The notes under the pieces are model-generated. The model was not told the DNA's origin and ran no database searches. It saw only the letters and a program-made list of their open reading frames with translations. The position numbers were made by a program, and so were the translations under genes. A DNA stretch of 64,000 nt from Rhizopus sp. PT2906 (Eukaryota > Mucoromycota > Mucoromycetes > Mucorales > Rhizopodaceae). Of the stretch, positions 57,001 through 64,000 are shown piece after piece. Numbering within the stretch: position 1 is the stretch's first letter; each line of letters begins with the position of its first letter. Location of the stretch: contig JAMYHX010000071.1 of assembly GCA_025529335.1 (NCBI GenBank), positions 54,459 to 118,458 of the forward strand, in the 5' to 3' direction.

Positions 57001-57277
57001 CCCAATTGAATAGAAAGTTGGATTGTTGTTGTTGTTGTTGTGTGTTATGCTGTAGTGGAGATGAATAGTATCTATTGTTATTATTGTTTGTAGGCGAACT
57101 TATTGAAGGCAGCATTGAATTATTAGATTCATTTTGATCTTCTTGCCTACTCTGTTGTTGTCTATTTTGTTGTTGGTCTTCATGATAAAGTATATCACGA
57201 TTATTGTTTTGCTGATTTGAGTTTGCGACCTCAAAATAAGCGTCAAAGTCTAAATCAGATAATTCTTGTAACATCAT
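54022..57277 (-). CDS. SREBP-type membrane-bound bHLH transcription factor
   Basis: Sterol/oxygen-responsive factor anchored in the ER and released by cleavage (Sre1 in fission yeast). Exons: 57277-56638, 56587-55711, 55654-55257 and 55163-54022 (3057 nt, 1018 residues). The N-terminal acidic/glutamine-rich activation region includes two poly-Q runs, then VAHNAIERRYRNNINDRIRE, the SREBP-type basic region with its hallmark Tyr (ERRYR), an interrupted loop, and KATEYIQFLKTSNERVDKEN. A highly charged linker precedes TM1 (KVFMAAFMCLAFFTTAP), a short lumenal loop, and TM2 (RYVIYAFGLFYLLLLPLALR). The long C-terminal helical domain (for example MLQWWVRVGLALESLAKDQQ) would bind Scap. All signature features for regulated processing are present. 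Confidence 0.95.
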
Positions 57278-59285
57278 AAATATATAAGCAGTTAAAGAGA
57301 AAAGGACTAAAGAGAAGAAGTGAAGGGTTCCTTTATAATGTAAGGTTAAACTAGGGATATAACAACAGGCCACTTTTTTATTGAATTCAAACAAATGATT
57401 GGTTTAAAATCCTCACCTCACTTTTTTTTTGTTTATTATTATAATTATTGATCAGCCCATTCAATGTTTTTTTTATCCTTTCTTTCTTTATGATCTGATT
57501 TATTATAGAATGTATGAAATTCCCTTTGCTTTTGACTAATAAAGAGATGTCTTTTTATAGATCACCTTGGAATGTTTATAAAACTTGATTTCATCATAAC
57601 GATCTATATAATACATCATTCATATAGTACGATTCTATGAAGAAAATGGATAATAATCACTCACTCTTTCAAGAGACGGGTGGTGTAAGATATTATCTTT
57701 GGCAGATTTGCGTTGATTCAATTTTAAGTTATCGGCAACAAAAATAAGGTGGAGCCATTTGAAATATATTCCGCAGTTCTATCTTCATAGGCTGAGCACA
57801 TGTAGCTTAGGACCATTGTTTTGTGTATTGCTTGATCGTGAAGGGAATACACTAGTCATATACACTTTTACTTTTGAATTGGTCCAGGGTGATATTTTGA
57901 CTGATACTTTCATAGACTTGTGCTTACTTTGAGAACCAGAGAATACTAATTATCGTAAATCAACTTTTAAATAGCAATGATAACTATTCATCATGTTCTA
58001 GAAGTTCCAACAGGTGTAGTAAATTCGAAAATAGAGAATTCGGTATATACTGATTGGCTTATGTGATCAACAACTAGGATAGCGGTAAGTAATTTAATAA
58101 GAATACTTTTAACAAAAGCTCTTTCGGTCGTGGCCTTAAGCTTCGAACGAAATGTTGTCTTGTTCTTGGAGCATAACTTTGCTGCTTGAAAGAGAGAGAA
58201 TATATGTGTGCGATCAGTTTCACTGTAAGGAGATAAACGCTTTTTGTTGCTCTTTGTTTATCAATGATTAGTTTTAAATGCTTTGCGCTTGTTCAATTTG
58301 CTTTCATATTTCTTTATAATTAGTGGAAGCAAAAGTAGAACTAAGATAAGAGAAGAAGAAAGAGAAGAAGAAAGAGACAGAGAAGAAACTTTTGCATTCA
58401 AGTTCAAGATGTCTCCCCCTTGTCACAAATGTTGAAATTTGAATGGCCAAGAGCAGATATGTTTGTCTTTAACAGACTTTCGTACTTTTGCAACTGATAA
58501 CCAGAGTAAAAAAAAAAAAAAAAAAGTATCTAAAGGAGCTTACGATTTATAGAGTACCTGAACGCATAGACACAGTGACATCATCCTCAGCTTGTCCTTT
58601 TTTTACTCCAAGTAGAAAAGGTCTCACAGACTTTCAGTTAGCTGATTTATATCTTTGTTTATCTATTAAAGCATCGTATTTCTCGGGTACCTTTTTATTA
58701 CACTTGAACATTAAAAGGCCCATAAAGACTATAATTCCAAAGATTGACAACACTATTTGACGTAAACTGACATTAAATAAGACGTACTTAATTTGGTCAG
58801 AGATAGATGTATATAAATCGTTATGTATCCAATGTATTTAATATTGAAATCACTAGTAGCTTATTGTTGTCATCTTTTGACAACAATAAACAAGTTTGAG
58901 TTATAATATCAACTTCTTTCTGACATATATTCATGCTTCTAATGCATAGAGCATCAATATTGAATAATAATAATAAAAAAAAAGACTCTTGACCAAACGG
59001 AAGTAACGAATGCTTATCTGAAGGGAAATCTAGAATCGGTCCATAATCCCGCTGGTGATAGTTTCCGTTATGCACAAACCATGTAAATTACTATGACGAG
59101 ATAGATCAAATAACTTCATGGTAATTAACCCTGATAGTTAATAGAAATACAGTTTGTCAAGTTGTTTACATACTATGCATACTGTTTTATTGATCGCCTA
59201 ATTCAAGTTAAAACCTGTATATGGCAAATATGGAACACAGTGAAAATCAATTAAAAAATAAACCTCTTTTACTATATATTATTTA
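57278..59285. other. 2-kb gene-poor region
   Basis: SREBP promoter and 5' leader followed by AT-rich sequence with purine tracts near 58350-58390. The frame 58488-58760 begins in a poly-A tract and has no domain. I see no gene or RNA here. Confidence 0.4.
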
Positions 59286-59984
59286 TTAGTTGTCTTTATC
59301 TAACTTTAACTGTGGATCATATGTTTCCACTTTCTCTTGATTCATCCAAGCAGATGGATCAATTAGGGTATTTGAAGGTGATAATATTGTATTATGATGA
59401 TGATGATGATTAGGTACGGGCGGAATCGTTTTCTCCTGTTGATGATGATGTAGCTCTTCTGCAACTAAACTGGGACTAAGTGCGAGTTGGGGTGAATATT
59501 GTGACTTAAGCATCGACATCGAAAAGGAGGATGGATCGACCAACGTGTCAGCTGTCAATCTTTTTTCCTTGACTGGTGTTGGTGTTGCCACTGACGTATA
59601 AACAGGAGGAGGAGGACCTTGTTCGATACTGTTCAAACTAGACCATGACGTTTCTTTTTTCGTTCTCGGTTTACTCATTTGCTGAATACAGTAGAGTGTA
59701 ATGAATGTTAATAACCCTAAGCCAATGATAGCCCCTACTAATGGTCCTATCAGTGGCAACAATGTCTCTCCTTCATTCGTGTCTGCTATTAACGTAGGTG
59801 ATCCTGATGAGATAGTATGAACAGACGAGGTGATGCTAGCAGCAGTAGTAACATAAGAGGGTGTGATGATAGTAGAACTAGAGGGCATATGAGTAAATGC
59901 CACTTCACTTTTACTTGTCGGATTGGAGGAAAGTGAAGCATAGATGGCATGAGCAGTAATGTTCTTGTGATGATTATCCACCAT
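59286..59984 (-). CDS. single-pass membrane protein with Ser/Thr-rich ectodomain
   Basis: Single-exon 232-residue protein; the ATG at 59984 is used because the upstream extension needs TTG. The N-terminal 80 residues are Ser/Thr-rich with possible O-glycosylation (SSSTIITPSYVTTAASITSS). One strong TM segment follows (LLPLIGPLVGAIIGLGLLTF continuing ITLYCIQ). The cytoplasmic tail is Pro/Ser-rich (GPPPPVYTSVATPTPVKEK) with a His-rich run (NHHHHHN). No signal peptide, so a type III orientation is possible. Layout resembles fungal wall sensors of the Mid2/Wsc type, but no cysteine-rich domain is present. Divergent from the bZIP gene over 336 bp. Confidence 0.6.
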   Translation of the reverse strand: MVDNHHKNITAHAIYASLSSNPTSKSEVAFTHMPSSSTIITPSYVTTAASITSSVHTISSGSPTLIADTNEGETLLPLIGPLVGAIIGLGLLTFITLYCIQQMSKPRTKKETSWSSLNSIEQGPPPPVYTSVATPTPVKEKRLTADTLVDPSSFSMSMLKSQYSPQLALSPSLVAEELHHHQQEKTIPPVPNHHHHHNTILSPSNTLIDPSAWMNQEKVETYDPQLKLDKDN

Positions 59985-60320
59985 GGAATCGAACAAGGAG
60001 AAAGAGAAAGAGGCAAAGAGGTAAAGAGAAAGAAATCAACACCAAGAGATAAAAAAGAGAAAGATAGTGTTCTCCTTATTTCTTAAAGGGATCTTATCTC
60101 CCCTTTCTTTCCCTTCTTTAAGGGATAACATCTTTTCTCTCACTTTTTACGCGAAAAACTAAATGAATTTTAAATATCAATAATATCTCCCACATAACAA
60201 TGAAAAAGTTTGAATTCAGCGCATAAATCACTAAGGTACCATTTCTTGACTTATTTTTCTCTCTCTTTTGCCTTCTCCCCCCCCTTTTTTCTTCTTCTCA
60301 TTATTACTTTTATTTATTCA
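59985..60320. promoter_or_regulatory. divergent promoter, membrane protein / bZIP gene
   Basis: 336 bp between two divergent start codons with purine- and pyrimidine-rich tracts. The 5' leader of the bZIP gene is strongly pyrimidine-rich just before the ATG at 60321. Confidence 0.5.
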
Positions 60321-60806
60321 ATGAGTCAAAGCAAGTCAAGACCTGATGAAGTGAGTAATGTTAAACAAGACGACATGCTCATTCAAATGACCAATGAGAC
60401 ACATCATCCTACCTCTTCATTAACCTTATTCGCTCATTCATTCATAAACCCGTTCATTCTAACAACAATACCACTCAGTCTGATAGAACCTGCTCAAGAA
60501 GAAGGTACAAGTGATGCAACAGAGTCTAGTACGGAATCAAGACCAGTAAAGGATCTATCAGTGGAAGAAAGAAGACAGCGACGGTTATGGAGAAATAGGA
60601 TAGCTGCTAAGGAATGTCGTAAAAAGAAAAAGAAGTATATTGAAGATTTAAAGACAAAGATACAACAACTACAAGAGCATAATGATTCACTTCGAAAAGA
60701 AGCAGCTGAGTTAAAAGAAAAGCTATCCTTTTTTGATTCAGAGGAAACGTTCAAACTAATAAAAGAGGTTGAAGCATTAAACGCTAAGCTTGGGATTACC
60801 AAATAA
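60321..60806 (+). CDS. bZIP transcription factor, CREB/ATF-like
   Basis: Single exon, 161 residues. The first half is low complexity and partly hydrophobic; the second half is a complete bZIP: EERRQRRLWRNRIAAKECRK then KKKKYIEDLKTKIQQLQEHN and DSLRKEAAELKEKLSFF. The basic region NRIAAKECRKKKKKY matches the CREB/ATF consensus (NxxAAxxCRxKKK), predicting TGACG half-site binding, and the zipper has leucines at heptad spacing. An internal GTGAGT...CAG pair would be a 130-nt intron but would shift the frame, so the frame is read through. Target genes cannot be inferred. Confidence 0.85.
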   Translation: MSQSKSRPDEVSNVKQDDMLIQMTNETHHPTSSLTLFAHSFINPFILTTIPLSLIEPAQEEGTSDATESSTESRPVKDLSVEERRQRRLWRNRIAAKECRKKKKKYIEDLKTKIQQLQEHNDSLRKEAAELKEKLSFFDSEETFKLIKEVEALNAKLGITK

Positions 60807-62561
60807 TAATAAAACTACAGTCATTTTGTAATATTGGCACGGAATTACTTACAGATAATAACTATGGAAACTAAGTGGGTAAATGTGTCGTTCAAAATAT
60901 TAGAGCAACTTGAAAAAAAAAAAACTATCATTTTTTTTAAAACGAAAAGAAAGGCGATTTTTATTGAATGATATTTCGCATTAAATCAAGTAACCGTGTT
61001 ACCTTTAGTGAGGAGATACCAGAAAGTGGCGCTTTTTGAATTTGATGTCGTGCAAGAAAATTCCGTGTCCAAACGTGATGTTCCTTGATCCAAAAACGAG
61101 TATCCAACTTTTAAAAAAGATAAAAAAGGACCTGTTATTGAAGACTATATATTTGCCATTGAAACAATAAGCTCCCTTAATCAATTTATAACGAATTAGC
61201 CTCCAGAAAGACTTGTGAAGATGTCGATATAAATTATGAATAAACGACGATGCACATCTTACTCTGATGATGAGCAAAACGTATGATCGCTGTTCAACAG
61301 GGATTGGAAGTTTTACTCCCAGGTCAAGTACTTCTTTGCAAAAGCTTTGGCTGGATCCATTCTTGAGAACAAAGCGAATGTACAGACAGTTTTGGTATAT
61401 AATGAAAGTGTACGGCCGTTGATGTGTATCGCGAGACATTTAATAACACGAAGAACAATATCAAAACAGCATCCCTGTCACCACTCATCAAGATTATGCA
61501 TTGCAATGTGTGTCCCGTAACTCTCCAGGGTCCTCTGTGGATTGAAGTTGATGATCGACACACAGGCATCCAATGCTTTTGTCACCTCGTGCATCTGAAT
61601 GAATACCATACCGTTGCCGTCTGTTGGATCAGTCATTTTGATCTTAAGCCGCCCACCATTCAAGGCTTTTTGTATATGAAAATTTACATCAATTACGAAT
61701 ACTTACAATATGTCCGTGGCAATGATTAGCTCTTCAGGAGTATCGTGAATCTTGGATACCGCAATCATATATTAATTGAGGCAAATTTGATTTACTCACC
61801 GCATACACATAATGCAAAACTCCTGGTCTGCTGACGGCATCTCACACCTGCTACCTTCACATGACTTTCACCCTCGCTAATTATGGCGCTGACCGTAGCC
61901 CTGATGCTAAGTGCTTTCGTACCATTGGTATCGTAATTGCTCTATTAATGCTTAGTGAGATTACTATAAATCTGTTCTCCGAAAATGAGTAATACAAAGA
62001 GAGTGATAACAATACGTGCTATTAACATATATAACGCAACATGCTCAATTCTTATTGACCATAAATAATCCTGTTTATATATAGAATTTCGCTGTTTGTT
62101 GCAACGAGCTCTCTCTCTTGTCTTGATCGTAATAAAGAGATTATATGAGGCCTATTGGCATACATTTTCTTATTACTTCCTTATAAATCCAAGACATATC
62201 ACAAGGTCATCGTTTGCTGAAACATCAAAAGGACACCCGATTTCCCAAGGACTACTTCGAAGAATTGACAGCCCAAGCAACTGAAAAGATCAACGATATT
62301 CTTTCCACCCATATCCTCATTCTAAAAACCTACAGCCTTACTTTCTGTAGTTTTATAATAAATCGATTAAATGCATGTAAACAAAGAAACAGAATAGACT
62401 CCGTGATCTTGGTGTAACTCTGATGATTGCATAAAAAAAAGTCTATCGAAATCTAGAAGATCATAATGAAAATGAGCTGTGTGCGCGTCTTTCAAATTGA
62501 ACTAAAACATGATATTGTTCCGTAATGACGCCATCAGCGCGTTTTTTTTATTGACAAAATA
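60807..62561. other. region of broken frames, unclassified
   Basis: Minus-strand frames at 61663-61005 overlap as if one protein were cut by frame changes (KALDACVSIINFNPQRTLES, later VLDLGVKLPIPVEQRSYVLL), and plus-strand frames near 62096-62417 also look broken. I could not place them in a family. They may be an old mobile element or a dead gene. No intact gene is supported. Confidence 0.3.
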
Positions 62562-62900
62562 TTATAAACATTCATACTTTGCAAAACGTTCAAAGATGAC
62601 AGGATGCTTCGGAATACTATAGTCATGCCTATAGCTTGAGTAATTACGGATCGCGTTTCTCTCCCAAGCTAATAGGCCAGTAGGCATTAAAGGATAAGGA
62701 CGATAAGGTGAATCGATACTTTCATCATTAGCCATAAGTTTGGGAACGCTCGAGCCAGTCGAACTAGGAGTAACAGTATGACTGTTATCGTGATTATCGC
62801 CATCATCATCATCAGGTATCCTCGTCTTATACTTATGTCTACACTTCTTGAACCCAATCATGTCGAGCACCTTACGAATAGATAACTTTTTTAACAACAT
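62562..62900 (-). CDS. small hypothetical protein
   Basis: Single-exon 112-residue frame with ATG at 62900. Basic N-terminus (KKLSIRKVLDMIGFKKCRHK), acidic middle (PDDDDGDNHDN) and a Tyr/Pro-rich C-terminal part (SPYRPYPLMPTGLLAWERNA, SSYRHDYSIPKHPVIFERF). The composition of the C-terminal half is unlike chance AT-rich frames. No recognised domain; function unknown. A poly-A/T run directly precedes the start, so the true start or splicing may differ. Confidence 0.45.
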   Translation of the reverse strand: MLLKKLSIRKVLDMIGFKKCRHKYKTRIPDDDDGDNHDNSHTVTPSSTGSSVPKLMANDESIDSPYRPYPLMPTGLLAWERNAIRNYSSYRHDYSIPKHPVIFERFAKYECL

Positions 62901-63926
62901 TTTTTTTTCAAAAAAAAAAAAAAAACTGAGATCGACACTAAAAGCTTACTTTTATTTATACCTTTTACTGCTTCATCTTATTCCTGTTTTAACGGGCGAG
63001 ATCGAAGTGATACTCTCTGGTCTTTTTGGTGATGAAATAAGCTTTTTTTTTTTAAAAACATAACAAGCTCACACAGTTGAGTTTTTGCATGTCATTCGAT
63101 ATTTTCTAGTTTCATTATCAAAGTTTAGTCTTTAATATTCTTTAAAATATTTTAAATCTCATGGGTTTAGGAACTATAGCTATTGTGGTCGTAGAAACCG
63201 TAGTTTCCATGGTGATCTTCTCATCTGGTCAATCAATAAAGGATTTTATCTGTCTTGGTCGTTGTGACACGGTAATATTGCCTTTTAAGATACAAGTGCG
63301 ATTAAAGTCCTGCTGTAAATCAATTGTTCTCTTTTTATTGTTTCTCGTTCTTTTCACCTACTTTCTCTTTTTATGTTTGTAGTTGTGAGATAAAAGGTTC
63401 TCTTTTAAACTTTACTGGTTCATTCTGCTCATTTGATCAATGCAAGTGATGCCTTGTCTCTTGGTGTGATACAAAATGCATGCCCTTATAATGCTGGTCG
63501 CACGATGTACATTGGCTCTCTAAACTACCTCACAGACATGAATCTTTTTTTCCCCTCTTTTGTGTGCTTATTACACTCAATTATTTATTGGTAAAGTAAT
63601 TTTTACAAGTCAAGATAACTTGAGAGGGACAATAGATCTTACTATTTAATATCTAGAATCGTGACTGACGCATCGATAGTGGAAGGTCAGGGTCATAGTT
63701 GTACTACTTGATTTAGCTTAAAGAGGAGAGGACTTTGAAAAAGAACAGAATATCGCTCACACTCACAAAAGAATACACAAGAATACACACAATCAGAGCT
63801 TAAATCGTTTCTTTATTTTTTGATGATCAATTCATCAAAAAAGAAGGAGATAATAAAAAAAAACTATAGACGATAGAATATAAAAAGATTCTGTCCCTTT
63901 GGCCCCCCTTTTTTTTTCTTTTTCTC

Positions 63927-63927
<1 letters not shown>
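62901..63927. other. intergenic, nothing recognised
   Basis: AT-rich end of the window. The 73-codon frame at 63161-63382 is hydrophobic and T-rich with no domain, and looks like a chance frame. Confidence 0.45.

Positions 63928-64000
<73 letters not shown>
63928..64000 (+). repeat. 73-nt poly-T run at window end
   Basis: The last 73 bases are all T, preceded by CT-rich sequence (CCCCCCTTTT...). Either a natural homopolymer or an assembly edge artefact. Confidence 0.95.

Noticed and set aside
58488..58760. 90-codon frame
   Set aside because: Starts inside an A-rich run, no domain, no promoter or splice evidence.
60351..60480. Intron in the bZIP gene (GTGAGT...CAG)
   Set aside because: Removing 130 nt would break the reading frame before the bZIP domain.
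1..64000. CRISPR arrays, bacterial operons, rRNA genes
   Set aside because: No direct repeat-spacer pattern, no ribosomal RNA sequence, and introns throughout show a eukaryotic genome.

Overview
The window looks like nuclear DNA of a mucoralean fungus (Mucoromycota). It is AT-rich and gene-dense. Almost every gene carries several 45-60 bp introns with GTAAGT-like donors and ATTAAC/CTAAC-like branch points. The proteins are fungal (MBF, SREBP, UCS co-chaperone, class 3 lipase), and the mobile elements (Fanzor, Tc1/mariner, Helitron, OTU and LINE debris) fit early-diverging fungi. Species cannot be fixed from sequence alone. Splice models were built by hand. For every multi-exon host gene except one (UPF0014, 37899-39139) the summed exon length is a multiple of three.

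Layout. 1-6 kb: end of a small SET protein, an MBF-type APSES/ankyrin cell-cycle factor, and an unusual single-exon join of an SPX domain to an ACT/phosphoserine phosphatase. 6-9.3 kb: gene-poor, with the decayed C-terminus of a Helitron helicase and a possible Helitron 3' end. 9.3-17.6 kb: coiled-coil protein, two tiny proteins, a Sel1 remnant, an UNC-45/She4-type myosin chaperone with a 5-nt microexon, a divergent C1orf109/CINP-like gene and a Max/Mlx-like bHLH factor. 18.8-27.4 kb: a dead mariner, a DBP2/DDX5 helicase with a 408-nt intron, a complete TA-flanked transposon carrying a Fanzor (eukaryotic TnpB), then ATP23 and YOP1. 27.7-36.9 kb: OTU debris, methionine aminopeptidase 2, mRNA capping guanylyltransferase, a GT8 glycosyltransferase, EMC7 and a secreted lipase. 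37.5-50 kb: UPF0014 transporter, SHE3-like coiled coil, secreted I9 inhibitor, CK1-family kinase with a Trp-rich tail, a second, dead Fanzor, and a Dal5-type transporter. 51-64 kb: LINE ORF1 debris, MIR-domain protein, a two-TM SREBP, a single-pass membrane protein, a bZIP factor and a 73-nt poly-T at the window end.

Themes. Housekeeping genes are packed tightly: convergent stops lie 25 bp apart (EMC7/lipase) and 75 bp apart (MetAP2/capping enzyme), and one divergent start pair is 107 bp apart. ER and secretory functions recur (YOP1, EMC7, lipase, SREBP). The most novel points are the SPX-ACT-phosphatase join (a possible inositol-pyrophosphate input into serine synthesis) and the Fanzor element with intact TIRs and TA duplication, whose 3' flank is a natural place to look for its guide RNA.
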